From Variovorax boronicumulans (GTDB taxonomy: Bacteria > Pseudomonadota > Gammaproteobacteria > Burkholderiales > Burkholderiaceae_C): a stretch of DNA of 64,000 nt. The position numbers and the translations under genes are program-made. A model generated the notes under the pieces. It had not been told where the DNA came from. It was given only the letters and a program-made list of their open reading frames with translations, and did no database searches. The stretch is taken from assembly GCF_007677875.1 (NCBI RefSeq), contig NZ_VEDO01000020.1, forward strand, positions 1-64,000, read 5' to 3'. Positions 1-8,580 of this stretch are shown piece after piece. How positions within the stretch are numbered: the stretch's first letter is position 1; the number at the start of each line of letters is the position of its first letter.

Positions 1-1070
1 TTGCCGGGTGCTGCCGCGCCCACGTGCGTGAACATGGCCAGCGAGACGTCGAAGTGGTTGTTGGAATGCGAGCCCCAGGTCAGGCCGAAGGCCTGGCACA
101 GCTGGGCCACGCGCACCGAGCCGGCCATGGTCCAGAAGTGCGGGTCCGCCAGCGGGATGTCCACGGACTGCAGCGACAGGCTGTGCGCCATCTCGCGCCA
201 GTCGGTGGCGACCATGTTGGTGGCCGTGGGCAGCCCGGTGGCGCGGCGGAACTCGGCCATGACTTCGCGGCCGCTGAACACGCCTTCGGCGCCGCAGGGG
301 TCTTCGGCGTAGGCGACCACGCCCTGCATCTTGCGCCCCAGCCGGATGGCGTCTTTCAGCAGCCAGCCGCCGTTGGGGTCCAGCGTGACGCGGGCCTCGG
401 GGAAGCGTTCGTGCAGGGCGGTGACGGCCTCGACCTCCTCGTCGCCGCGCAGCACGCCGCCTTTGAGCTTGAAGTCCTGAAAGCCGTAGCGCTCCTGGGC
501 CGCTTCGGCCAGGCGCACGATGGCCTCGGGGGTCATGGCCTTTTCGTGGCGCAGGCGGAACCAGGCGTTTTCGGCCTCGGGCTCGCGGCGGTAAGGCAGA
601 TCGGTCTTGCCTTGGTCGCCGACGTAGAACAGGTAGCCCAGCATCTGCACGGCGTCGCGCTGCTGGCCTTCGCCGAGCAGGGCCGCGACGGGCACTTCCA
701 GGTGCTGGCCCAAGAGGTCGAGCAGCGCCGACTCGGCGGCGGTGACGGCGTGGATGGCCACGCGCAGGTCGAAGGTCTGCAGGCCCCGGCCGCCGCTGTC
801 GCGTTCGGCGAACTGCGTGCGCATGGCGTTCAGCACGGCCTGGTAGTTGCCCACCGGCTGGCCGACGATGAGCGCGCGCGCGTCCTCCAGCGTCTGGCGG
901 ATCTTCTCGCCGCCGGGCACTTCGCCCACGCCGGTGTGGCCGGCGTTGTCGGTGAGGATCAGCAGGTTGCGCGTGAAGAACGGGCCGTGGGCGCCCGACA
1001 GGTTCATGAGCATGTCGTCGTGGCCCGCCACGGGCACGACACGCAGGTCTTTGACGAGAGGAGTGGTCAC
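1..1070 (-). CDS. gudD: Glucarate dehydratase, 3' end cut by window edge
   Basis: Enolase-superfamily enzyme that dehydrates D-glucarate to 5-keto-4-deoxyglucarate in the cytoplasm. About 356 codons are visible against roughly 446 in the E. coli enzyme, so the C-terminal fifth lies outside the window. The translation follows E. coli GudD closely: the N-terminal [19 protein letters not shown] block, the KLKGG catalytic lysine motif, the metal-site LDPNGGW and [10 protein letters not shown] segments, and SHSNNHFD with the catalytic histidine. The GTG start is chosen because it lies 4 bases after the stop of the upstream Bug receptor gene and matches the family N-terminus. Co-transcription with the receptor implies sugar-acid uptake coupled to catabolism. 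Confidence 0.93.
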   Translation of the reverse strand, partial: MTTPLVKDLRVVPVAGHDDMLMNLSGAHGPFFTRNLLILTDNAGHTGVGEVPGGEKIRQTLEDARALIVGQPVGNYQAVLNAMRTQFAERDSGGRGLQTFDLRVAIHAVTAAESALLDLLGQHLEVPVAALLGEGQQRDAVQMLGYLFYVGDQGKTDLPYRREPEAENAWFRLRHEKAMTPEAIVRLAEAAQERYGFQDFKLKGGVLRGDEEVEAVTALHERFPEARVTLDPNGGWLLKDAIRLGRKMQGVVAYAEDPCGAEGVFSGREVMAEFRRATGLPTATNMVATDWREMAHSLSLQSVDIPLADPHFWTMAGSVRVAQLCQAFGLTWGSHSNNHFDVSLAMFTHVGAAAPG

Positions 1071-1074
1071 GGGA

Positions 1075-2034
1075 TCAGTCCGCCGAGATCTTGCGGGTGT
1101 CGATCAGCGTCTTCCAGCGCGCCCATTCCTTGGCCTGGAAGGCCGTGAACTCGGCCGGCGTGCTGCCGACGATCTCCAGGCCCTGCTCCACCATGCGTTG
1201 CTTGACGGCCGGATCGTTGATGGCGGCGACGGCGGCCTTGGCCAGCTTGTCCTTCACCGCGGCGGGCAGGCCCTTGGGGGCTGCCAAGCCCTGCCACGAA
1301 TACACCTCAGCGCCCTTGACGCCGGCCTCGGCCAGCGTGGGCACGTCGGGCAGCACGGGCGAGCGCTTGTCGCCCGTCACGGCGATGGCGTGCAGCTTGC
1401 CGGCCTTGATGTGCGGCAGCACGGCATTGACGTTCTGGAACGAGAAGTCCACCTGGCCGCCCAGCAGGTCGTTGATGGCCGGCGCGCCGCCCTTATAGGG
1501 CACGTGCAGGCCTTCCGTGCCGCTCTGCTGCCAGAACACCTCGGCCGACAGGTGGTCGGACGAGCCGTTGCCCGAACTGGCGAAGCTGACCTTGCCGGGG
1601 TTGGCCTTGAGCAGCGCGATGACCTCGGCCAGCGTGCGCTCCTTCTGCTTAGGCGAGGCGACCAGCACGTTGGGCGCCTGCACGGGCACGCTGATGTAGT
1701 CGAAATCCTTGGTCGCGTCGTAGGGCACGCTCTTGACCAGGTGCGGCGTGACCACGAAGGCGCCCAGGGAGGACACCAGCAGCGTGTAGCCGTCCGGCGC
1801 GGCCCGTTTGACGAAGCCGGCGCCGATGGTGCCCGTGGCGCCCGGCTTGTTGTCGACGATGAAGCTCTGGCCCAGCGCCGTGCCCATCTGCAACGCCATG
1901 GCGCGCGCCACCATGTCGGTGGAGCCGCCGGCCGGGAAGGGCACGACGATGGTGACGGGCTTGTCGGGCCAGGTGGTCTGGGCACCGGCCACGAGCGAGA
2001 GCGTGCAAGCCATGGCGGCGAGCAACTTTTTCAT
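1075..2034 (-). CDS. Bug-family tripartite tricarboxylate receptor, probably for sugar acids
   Basis: Periplasmic solute-binding protein of the Bug (TctC) family, 319 residues. The start [19 protein letters not shown] gives a standard Sec signal peptide and has a GGAGAA ribosome-binding site; an upstream in-frame ATG would only add non-signal residues. Family marks include [19 protein letters not shown] just after the signal, [10 protein letters not shown], and the [17 protein letters not shown] substrate-pocket block. No TctA or TctB membrane genes are nearby, as is usual for orphan Bug receptors. Its position directly upstream of gudD and downstream of LacI-type operators suggests a glucarate or related ligand; that is inference. 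Confidence 0.88.
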   Translation of the reverse strand: MKKLLAAMACTLSLVAGAQTTWPDKPVTIVVPFPAGGSTDMVARAMALQMGTALGQSFIVDNKPGATGTIGAGFVKRAAPDGYTLLVSSLGAFVVTPHLVKSVPYDATKDFDYISVPVQAPNVLVASPKQKERTLAEVIALLKANPGKVSFASSGNGSSDHLSAEVFWQQSGTEGLHVPYKGGAPAINDLLGGQVDFSFQNVNAVLPHIKAGKLHAIAVTGDKRSPVLPDVPTLAEAGVKGAEVYSWQGLAAPKGLPAAVKDKLAKAAVAAINDPAVKQRMVEQGLEIVGSTPAEFTAFQAKEWARWKTLIDTRKISAD

Positions 2035-2093
2035 GGGTTTCTCCTGAAAGCGCGGAATGAGGGGCCGTGCTCGCCAATGAGCGCACACACGGA

Positions 2094-2126
2094 GTTATCG
2101 TTAACAAGCTGTGTGTTAACGATATC
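2094..2126. promoter_or_regulatory. Tandem LacI-type operators upstream of the Bug-gudD operon
   Basis: Two copies of an imperfect 12-bp palindrome with a central CG, GTTATCGTTAAC at 2094-2105 and GTTAACGATATC at 2115-2126, have centres 21 bp apart (two helical turns). The outer 10-bp arms 2096-2105 and 2115-2124 are perfect inverted repeats around a 9-bp spacer. The central CG and AT-rich arms fit LacI/GalR-family operators. The site lies between the Bug start codon and the lacI-family gene, so it probably controls the Bug-gudD operon. Confidence 0.7.
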
Positions 2127-2228
2127 TGCAGTGGCAGAAGCACGATCTAGGGAATTACCCTTGCACGTCGCAGTGTGGCGCGGTGGCGCGTCGCGCCGGC
2201 GACACCTGCGGTATCGGTACCGCGTGGT

Positions 2229-3230
2229 TCAGGTGCTGGCGCGTTCGACGATGGAAAAGCCGATGTCCACGACTGGTGCAGCGGGCGCCTGACCTTCGGC
2301 CCGCGCCACCACCATCTCGGCCGCCAGACGACCGATGCGCGTGCCGTCGATGCGCACCGTGGTCAGCGGCGGCGCGGCGTCGGCCGCCACGCTCTGGTCG
2401 CCCAGGCCCACGATGGCCAGTTGCCCCGGCACGGCGATGCCGCGCTCGCGCGCCTCCACGGCCGCGCCCAGCGCCAGCATGTCGGAGCTGCAGAAAACGG
2501 CCGTCACGCCGGGGGCACGCTGCAGCAGCTCGGCCAGTCCGGCGCGGCCCGCGCCCATGGTGCTGGGCGCCGGCATGAACGCCGCCTGCGAGGTCTGCAG
2601 GCCCAGGGCCTGGGCGCGTTCGTTGAAGGCCGCCACGCGCGTGAGTGCGCGCGCATCGCCCGCGCTGACCATGGCCACATGGCGGTGGCCGCGCGCATGC
2701 AGATAGTCGACCACCGCGGCGCCGATGGCGGGGTGCGAGAAGCCGACCAGCATGTCGATCGGCGTGGGTGTGAATTCCCAGGTTTCGACCACCGGGATGC
2801 CGCTGGCGCGCAGCACGCGCCGGCCTTCTTCCGAGCGGACGACACCCGTCACGACCACGCCGTCGGGCCGGCGCTGCACGATGGCGCGCAGCAACTCGTC
2901 CTCGCGCGTGGCGTCATAGCCGCTCTGGCCAATCATGAGCTGGTAGCCGCGTTCGTGCAGCGCGAGGTCCAGGGCCTCGACCATTTCCTGGAACACCGGC
3001 CCCACCATGGTCGGCAGCAGCGCCGCGACCAGCCGCGCGCGTGAACGGCGCAGGCCACTGGCCATCGCGTTGGGCACGAAGTTCGTGCGCCGCACGGCCT
3101 CGCGCACGCGCTCCAGGGTGTCGGGCGAGACCTTCTGCGGCGTGTTGAGCGCGCGCGAGACGGTCATGGCGGAGACGCCGGCGATGCGGGCGACGTCCTG
3201 GATCGTGAAGGGCTTGGCGCCTGGGTTCAC
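2229..3230 (-). CDS. LacI-family transcriptional regulator of the glucarate operon
   Basis: About 333 residues. The N-terminus carries the LacI helix-turn-helix (TIQDVARIAGVSAMTVSRAL, about residues 8-27) and hinge helix (VPNAMASGLRR), followed by a periplasmic-binding-protein-like effector domain with the usual late VGLGDQSVAADAAPPLTTVR block. The GTG start is used because it gives the normal short lead into the helix-turn-helix; no ATG is placed correctly. The gene lies on the same strand as Bug-gudD and immediately upstream, with tandem operators in between. It is probably a repressor relieved by a sugar acid; the effector is not visible from sequence. Confidence 0.88.
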   Translation of the reverse strand: MNPGAKPFTIQDVARIAGVSAMTVSRALNTPQKVSPDTLERVREAVRRTNFVPNAMASGLRRSRARLVAALLPTMVGPVFQEMVEALDLALHERGYQLMIGQSGYDATREDELLRAIVQRRPDGVVVTGVVRSEEGRRVLRASGIPVVETWEFTPTPIDMLVGFSHPAIGAAVVDYLHARGHRHVAMVSAGDARALTRVAAFNERAQALGLQTSQAAFMPAPSTMGAGRAGLAELLQRAPGVTAVFCSSDMLALGAAVEARERGIAVPGQLAIVGLGDQSVAADAAPPLTTVRIDGTRIGRLAAEMVVARAEGQAPAAPVVDIGFSIVERAST

Positions 3231-3298
3231 AGCGTAGACAGGGGGCGTGGAAAGGCAGGGATTGTGACTAGAATCCGCGCCCCCTCGCCAGACCGCCC

Positions 3299-3432
3299 AT
3301 GCCGCAGATCGTCGTCGACCAGCTGACCAAGACCTACCGCATCGCCGAGCGTGCACCGGGCCTGGTCGGCGCCTTGCGTGGGCTATGGCAGCGCCGCCAC
3401 CGCGAGGTCCGAGCGCTGGCCGGCGTGTCGTC
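3299..3432 (+). pseudogene. ABC exporter ATPase, only the first ~44 codons remain
   Basis: The start reads MPQIVVDQLTKTYRI and continues through a basic segment to REVRALAGVS, the normal lead into the Walker A region of ABC-2 exporter ATPases. Instead of the expected phenylalanine and Walker A (GPNGAGKST), the sequence switches at about 3428-3436 into a permease reading frame. No Walker A, signature or Walker B motif follows. I read this as the left edge of an internal deletion. A possible -10 hexamer TAGAAT lies at 3269-3274. The fragment cannot be functional as an ATPase. Confidence 0.75.
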
Positions 3433-4131
3433 TCGCAGTTCCTCGTCACCGGCATCGAAGTGGTGGCAATCTGGGCGCTGTTCGACCGCTTCGGCAGCGT
3501 GCAGGGCTGGCGCATCGGCGAGGTCGCGCTGTTCTACGGGCTCGTGCACACCATGTTCGCGCTGGCCGACGCGCTGGGCCGCGGCTTCGACATCCTCCGC
3601 ACGGGCCACTTCGACCGGCTGCTGCTGCGTCCACGCCCACTGGCCCTGCAGCTCATGGCGCACGACGTGCGGCTGTCGCGCTTCGGACGGCTGCTCCAGG
3701 CGCTGGCGGTGCTGGGCTTCGCCAGCGTCACCGCGCCGATGGACTGGACGCCGGCCACCATCGCGCTGGCACTGTTCTGCGTGGCCGGTGGCGTGGCGCT
3801 GTTCCTGGGCATCCTCGTGCTGCAGGGCACGCGGGCCTTCTGGACCGTGGAAAGCCTGGAGATCGCCAACGTGTTCGCCTGCGGCGGCGTCGAGGCCGGC
3901 CAGTACCCGATGGCGGTGTATGCGCGCTGGTTCCGGCGGCTTCTGACCTTCGTCGTGCCGCTGGCCTGCGTGGCCTACTACCCGGGCCTGGCGATCCTCG
4001 GCCGGGCCGACCCGCTGGGCGAAACCGACTGGCTGGGCTGGATCTCGCCGCTGGCAGGCTTCGGCTTCCTCGCACTGTCGTTCGCGGCCTGGCGCGTGGG
4101 CGTGCGGCACTACGCCTCCACGGGCAACTGA
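3385..4131 (+). pseudogene. ABC-2 family permease missing its N-terminus, fused after the ATPase fragment
   Basis: From about 3433 the +1 frame encodes a polytopic membrane protein beginning SQFLVTGIEVVAIWALFDRF and running through several hydrophobic segments to the stop at 4131. This resembles the second permease of three-gene ABC-2 exporters (ATPase, permease, permease; the type annotated as daunorubicin- or viologen-export-like). Roughly 30-40 N-terminal residues that normally precede this point are absent. An ATG at 3385 is in frame, but its first 16 codons are out-of-frame ATPase DNA. The rest of the ATPase gene and the whole first permease are missing, so the exporter is very likely dead even if a truncated peptide is made. 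Confidence 0.7.
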
Positions 4132-4180
4132 AGCCCCGCGTTCACAACGGATTTACCCGGGGTGCCTACAGTGCGGCCGC

Positions 4181-4744
4181 ATGCGCAACGTCCCCACCTC
4201 CGTCTGGCGCGACTCGCCCGACCGCTACGGCCGCGTCAGCCGCTGGCTGCATTGGGGCATGGCTTTGCTGTTTGCCTGGCAATTCATCGGCATGGGACTG
4301 CGGCTGGCGCTGGGGCGCACGCCCGTGGTGTCGTTCTTCGTGGGCTCTCATTCGAGCGTGGGGCTGCTGCTGATGCTGCTGGTGGTGCTGCGCGGCGCCT
4401 GGGGCCTGGCCAACGCGGGCCGGCGCCCGCCACACGGCGCCGGCTGGCTCGGCCGCGCAGCGGCGGCGGGCCATGGCGCGCTGTACCTGCTCATGGTGGT
4501 GGTGCCGCTGCTGGCCCTGGTGCGCGCCTGGGGCTCGGGCCGGGCCTTCACCTGGTTCAATACCTTGCCGCTGTGGGGCGCCAGTCCCAAGAACGAGGCC
4601 CTGATGGCACCGGCCAACGCCGCGCACGGGCTGCTGGCCTGGGTGCTGCTGGCGCTCGTGGCGGGGCATGTGGGCATGGTGCTGTTGCACCGATGGTGGT
4701 GGCGCGACGCGGTGGCGCAGCGCATGGTGGGGCGGGTGCGCTGA
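4181..4744 (+). CDS. Cytochrome b561 family membrane protein
   Basis: A 187-residue, four-helix di-heme b-type cytochrome of the bacterial b561 (CybB-like) family, expected to shuttle electrons at the inner membrane, classically from ubiquinol. Candidate heme-ligand histidines are H24 (RWLHWGMA), H57 (GSHSSVG), H98 (AGHGA), H149 (AAHG) and H163 (GHVG), spaced as the family requires. Hydrophobic helices span about residues 26-44, 58-72, 98-115 and 150-171. The gene follows the dead ABC exporter and precedes the agmatinase gene by 76 bases. A weak -10-like TACAGT at 4167-4172 sits very close to the start codon, suggesting a short leader. Confidence 0.88.
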   Translation: MRNVPTSVWRDSPDRYGRVSRWLHWGMALLFAWQFIGMGLRLALGRTPVVSFFVGSHSSVGLLLMLLVVLRGAWGLANAGRRPPHGAGWLGRAAAAGHGALYLLMVVVPLLALVRAWGSGRAFTWFNTLPLWGASPKNEALMAPANAAHGLLAWVLLALVAGHVGMVLLHRWWWRDAVAQRMVGRVR

Positions 4745-4820
4745 ACGCGCGCCGCAGACGTCTGCGCATTGGCAGACGCAGGCCGAACCGGCACACTCGA
4801 CGCGCACCCTCCACGATGCC

Positions 4821-5759
4821 ATGACCGCCTTCGCCTTCCTCTCCAACACCAGCTTTCTCAAGGTCCCCTCCAACGACACGCGCCGCCCGTTCGCCATCGC
4901 CGGCGTGGCCTGGGACGGCTGCGTCACCAACCGCCCCGGCGCGCGCTTCGGGCCGCGCGCGATCCGCGAGGCCAGCCACATGCTGTGCGACGGCACGCAC
5001 CCGCTGTTCGACGTTTCGCCCGAGGCGGTGCTGACCGACGTGGGCGACCTGCCGCTGCCAAACACCAGCCTCAGGGACATGCGTGCCGCGATGGTGCCGC
5101 TGGTGCGCCCGCTCATCGCCCACTACCACATGGCCTGGCTGGGCGGCGACCACTCGATCACGCTGGGCCTGCTGCGCGACTACCGCCAGCACTTCGGCCG
5201 GCCGCTCGCGGTGGTGCATTTCGATGCGCATTGCGACACCTGGAAGGACCACTTCGGCGAACCCAGCGGGCACGGCACCTGGGTCTATGAGGCGATCCAG
5301 GAAGGCCTGGTGGTGAAGGAGTGCTTCGTGCAGTTCGGCATCCGATCGGCCGGCGAGCGCGCGGCCCGCGACTACGTGCGCGACCAGGGCGGCATCATCC
5401 ACACCGCGCGCGCGCTGCGCGGGCTGGAGAGCCCGGCGCAGGTGCAGCCCCTGGTGGCCGAACTGCGCGAGCGGCTGGCCGCGCACGGCAACCCGCCGCT
5501 GTACCTGAGCCTGGACATCGACTGCCTGGATCCGGCCTTCGCGCCCGGCACGGGCACGCCGGAGCCCGGAGGCATGAGCACCAACCAGGTGCTGAGCCTG
5601 CTGGAGGAGATGGCCGACCTGCCCTTCGTGGGCATGGACTGCGTGGAGGTGTCGCCGCCCTACGACCATGCTGACCTGACCAGCTACGCCGCGGCGCAGT
5701 TCGTCTGGACCTACCTCTGCGCGCGCGTGGCGCGCCAGGCTCAGAAGGCGGTCGCGTAG
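4821..5759 (+). CDS. speB: Agmatinase / ureohydrolase of the arginase family
   Basis: 312 residues. Hydrolyses agmatine to putrescine and urea, or a related guanidino compound. All di-manganese ligands of the arginase fold are present: H111 in GGDHS, D135, H137 and D139 in FDAHCDT, and D232 and D234 in LDIDCLDP, followed by GTGTPEPGG. The ATG at 4821 gives the normal N-terminus; longer starts would run into the cytochrome gene. It converges on the glutamine-synthetase-like gene, overlapping it by 19 bp. Beside a complete putrescine pathway, agmatine is the likely substrate, but guanidinobutyrate or guanidinopropionate cannot be excluded. Confidence 0.85.
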   Translation: MTAFAFLSNTSFLKVPSNDTRRPFAIAGVAWDGCVTNRPGARFGPRAIREASHMLCDGTHPLFDVSPEAVLTDVGDLPLPNTSLRDMRAAMVPLVRPLIAHYHMAWLGGDHSITLGLLRDYRQHFGRPLAVVHFDAHCDTWKDHFGEPSGHGTWVYEAIQEGLVVKECFVQFGIRSAGERAARDYVRDQGGIIHTARALRGLESPAQVQPLVAELRERLAAHGNPPLYLSLDIDCLDPAFAPGTGTPEPGGMSTNQVLSLLEEMADLPFVGMDCVEVSPPYDHADLTSYAAAQFVWTYLCARVARQAQKAVA

Positions 5760-7078
5760 CGCTCGAATTCCCAGGCGCTGACGTGGCGCGCATAGGCGGT
5801 CCACTCGGCCCGCTTGAGCCGCACGAACTCGCCGTGCGCCGCAGCGCCCAGGGCCTGGGCCAGCACGCTGTCGCGCTCCAGCGCCTCCACGGCCTCGCCC
5901 AGGCTTTGCGGCAGCACCGGGATGCCTTCGGCGCGGATGCGCTGCAGGGGCCACTCGAACAGGTCGTCGGGCCGTGCCGGGCCCGGGTCCAGGTGCCGGT
6001 CCACACCGTCCAGCCCCGCCGCGATCAGGCCCGCCGCGGCCAAGTAGGGGTTGGCCGCGGCATCGGGCAGACGCCACTCGAAGCGGCCGCGCAGCGTGCG
6101 CACCAGCGCCGTGCGGTTGTTGAAGCCATGGGCCACGTAGGCCGGGGCCCAGCTCGTGCCCGAGAGCGACTCACCGACCACGAGCCGCTTGTACGAGTTG
6201 ACCGTGGGCGCGGCCAGCGCGCACAACGCCGCGCTACGCGCGAGCACGCCAGCGATGAAGGACAGGGCCAGCTGCGAGAGGTCGGACTGTGGGTCGGCGA
6301 ACAGGTTCTCCTCGCCCTTCCACAGCGACACGTGGAAGTGCATCCCGCTGCCGGGCTGGTTGGCGAAGGGCTTGGGCATCATCGAGAAGCTGGCGCCGTG
6401 CCGCTCGGCCAGCGTGTGCGCCGCCATCTTGAACAGCATGAGTCGGTCGGCCGTGGTCAGCACGTCGGCATGGCCGAAGTTGACCTCGAACTGGCCGTGG
6501 GCATCCTCGTGGTCGGTCTGCAGCAGTTCGATACCGGCGTCTACCAGGGCCCGGTTCAGCGCCTCAAGGAACCCGCCCTGGCGCTGCAGAGTCTTGAGGT
6601 CGTAAGACGGCTTGTCCGCGCGGTCCAGCGCATCGATGGGCTGCCACTGGCCCGCCGCATCGCGGCGCAGCAGGAAGAACTCGGGCTCCATGCCGACCTG
6701 CAGCGCCCAGCCGCGCGCGGCCAGCCGCTCCACCTGGCGGCGCAGGATCTGGCGCGGGCAGGCCTCGAAGGGCTCGCCGTCCACGTGGCCGTCGCAGACC
6801 ACGCGGGCATAGCCCGGCATCCAGGGCAGGGCCTGGGCGGTGGCCGGGTCGCCGCGGCCGTAGTACTCGGAGCGCGCGCCGCTGCGCGGCAGGCCGGTGC
6901 CGGCGATGGAGGTGCCGGAGAAGCCGGCACCGCTGCCAAGCAAGGTGCCGATCTGGGCCAGCGGCACGTACTTGCCGCGCGCCACGCCGAGCAGGTCGGT
7001 GAACTGCGCCAGCACGGTGTGCACGCCCTGCTTGGCCAGCTGCTCCTGCAGGGCCTGGGCGGTGTTCGGATCAGGCAT
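5741..7078 (-). CDS. glnT: Type III glutamine-synthetase-like gamma-glutamyl amide ligase
   Basis: 445 residues, glutamine synthetase fold. Of its type (GlnT-like), these enzymes ligate glutamate to ammonia, methylamine or other amines using ATP. Visible marks are FTDLLGVARGK near the N-terminus, the metal-binding GMEPEFFLL, GSGMHFHVSLW and the VNSYKRLVVGE ATP-site block. The ATG at 7078 overlaps the end of the upstream puuC-like gene by 8 bases, so the two are translationally coupled. It is clearly different from the PuuA-like ligase encoded at 15566-16930. Its place as last gene of the polyamine operon suggests a second amine substrate such as spermidine, ethanolamine or monoamines; this is inference. 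Confidence 0.8.
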   Translation of the reverse strand: MPDPNTAQALQEQLAKQGVHTVLAQFTDLLGVARGKYVPLAQIGTLLGSGAGFSGTSIAGTGLPRSGARSEYYGRGDPATAQALPWMPGYARVVCDGHVDGEPFEACPRQILRRQVERLAARGWALQVGMEPEFFLLRRDAAGQWQPIDALDRADKPSYDLKTLQRQGGFLEALNRALVDAGIELLQTDHEDAHGQFEVNFGHADVLTTADRLMLFKMAAHTLAERHGASFSMMPKPFANQPGSGMHFHVSLWKGEENLFADPQSDLSQLALSFIAGVLARSAALCALAAPTVNSYKRLVVGESLSGTSWAPAYVAHGFNNRTALVRTLRGRFEWRLPDAAANPYLAAAGLIAAGLDGVDRHLDPGPARPDDLFEWPLQRIRAEGIPVLPQSLGEAVEALERDSVLAQALGAAAHGEFVRLKRAEWTAYARHVSAWEFERYATAF

Positions 7079-8561
7079 TGATGCGCAGCCAGGTGGTCTT
7101 GAGTTCGGTGTACTTGTCGAAGGCATGCAGCGACTTGTCGCGGCCGTTGCCAGACTGCTTGTAGCCGCCGAACGGCACGGTGATGTCGTCTTCGTCGTAC
7201 TGGTTCACGTGCACGGTGCCGGCGCGCAGTGCGCGTGCGACGCGGTGCGCGCGGTCGATGTGGCTGCTCCACACGCTGGCCTGCAGGCCGTACGCGGAGT
7301 CGTTGGCCAGCGCGATGGCATGGGCCTCGTCGCGAAAGCGGATCACGCTGAGCACGGGGCCGAAGATCTCCTCGCGCGCGATGCGCATGTCGTTGCGCAC
7401 CTGATCGAACACCGTGGGCTCGACGTAGAAGCCGCCGCTGTCGGCCCGCGCCTGGCGGCCGCCGGCCACGCAACGTGCGCCCTCTTCCTCGCCCGCCGCG
7501 ATGTAGCCCATCACTGTGCGCAGTTGGCCTTCGTCGACCACGGCGCCCATGACCGTGGCCTCGTCCAGCGGATCGGCCGGGGCGTAGGCCGGCGCATGGC
7601 GCGCCACGCGCGCGACGAAATCGTCCGCGATGGCCTCGTGCACCATCAGCCGCGACGGCGCATTGCACGATTCGCCCTGGTTGAAGTACATGCTGCCGGC
7701 CGCCGTCTCGGCCGCGCGGTCGAGGTCGTCGAAGTCCGGGAACACGAGGAAGGCCGACTTGCCACCCAGTTCGTTGTAGACGCGCTTGAGGTTGGACTGC
7801 CCCGCATAGGCCAGCATGCGGCGGCCCACACGTGTGGAGCCCGTGAAGCCGATGGCGTCCACGTCCGGGTGCAGGCCCAGCGCCTCACCCGCTTCATGGC
7901 CGAAGCCCGGCACCACGTTGAAGACACCGGGCGGCAGTCCGGCTTCGAGTGCGATCTCGGCCATGCGCATGGCCGTGTAGGGCGACTTCTCCGAGGGCTT
8001 GAGCACCACGCTGTTGCCGGCCGCCAGCGCCGGCCCCAGCTTCCATGCCGCCATGATCATGGGGTAGTTCCAGGGCACGATGGCCCCGACCACGCCCATG
8101 GGCTCGCGCGTGATCAGCGCCAGTGCCGATGGGCCCGTGGGTGCGATCTCGTCGTACACCTTGTCGATGGCCTCGGCGTACCACGCGATGCAGCGCGCCG
8201 CGGCCGGCACGTCCACACTGCGGGCAAAGCGGATCGGCTTGCCCATGTCCAGTGTTTCCAGCAGGGCCAGCTCGTCGGTGGCGGCCAGCAGGCCTTCGGC
8301 GAATTTCTGCAGCACCTTCTTGCGTGCGGCCGGCGGCTGGCGCGACCAGCGGCCGTCCTCGAAGGCGGCGCGCGCGCTGGCCACGGCACGGTCCACATCG
8401 GCCGCCTGGCCCTGGGCCACGGCGCCGAGCAGCCGGCCGTCCACCGGCGAGCGCTTGTCGAAGGTCTGGCCGGTGGCGCTGGCGCAGCGCCGGCCGTCGA
8501 CCAGCATACGGCCGTCGGGCCGCAGCACGCGGGCCCGTTCGTGCCAGGAGGAAAGCGTCAT
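7071..8561 (-). CDS. puuC: Gamma-glutamyl-gamma-aminobutyraldehyde dehydrogenase
   Basis: 496 residues, matching E. coli PuuC (495) in length. NAD(P)-dependent oxidation of gamma-glutamyl-gamma-aminobutyraldehyde to gamma-glutamyl-GABA. Aldehyde dehydrogenase catalytic residues are all present: N165 in VPWNYP, K188 in VVLKPS, E264 in NELGGKS and nucleophile C299 in NQGESCN. The C-terminal VPFGGYKQSGNGRDKS block is typical of the class that includes PuuC. It lies between the DUF3138 gene and the GlnT-like gene on the same strand, inside the polyamine operon, which supports the substrate. Confidence 0.88.
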   Translation of the reverse strand: MTLSSWHERARVLRPDGRMLVDGRRCASATGQTFDKRSPVDGRLLGAVAQGQAADVDRAVASARAAFEDGRWSRQPPAARKKVLQKFAEGLLAATDELALLETLDMGKPIRFARSVDVPAAARCIAWYAEAIDKVYDEIAPTGPSALALITREPMGVVGAIVPWNYPMIMAAWKLGPALAAGNSVVLKPSEKSPYTAMRMAEIALEAGLPPGVFNVVPGFGHEAGEALGLHPDVDAIGFTGSTRVGRRMLAYAGQSNLKRVYNELGGKSAFLVFPDFDDLDRAAETAAGSMYFNQGESCNAPSRLMVHEAIADDFVARVARHAPAYAPADPLDEATVMGAVVDEGQLRTVMGYIAAGEEEGARCVAGGRQARADSGGFYVEPTVFDQVRNDMRIAREEIFGPVLSVIRFRDEAHAIALANDSAYGLQASVWSSHIDRAHRVARALRAGTVHVNQYDEDDITVPFGGYKQSGNGRDKSLHAFDKYTELKTTWLRINA

Positions 8562-8580
8562 GGAAAAGCCCCGCGCCAGG

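Noticed and set aside
24-1148. A long plus-strand frame opposite gudD
   Set aside because: Antisense shadow of gudD with the same composition bias; the minus-strand reading is a clear glucarate dehydratase.
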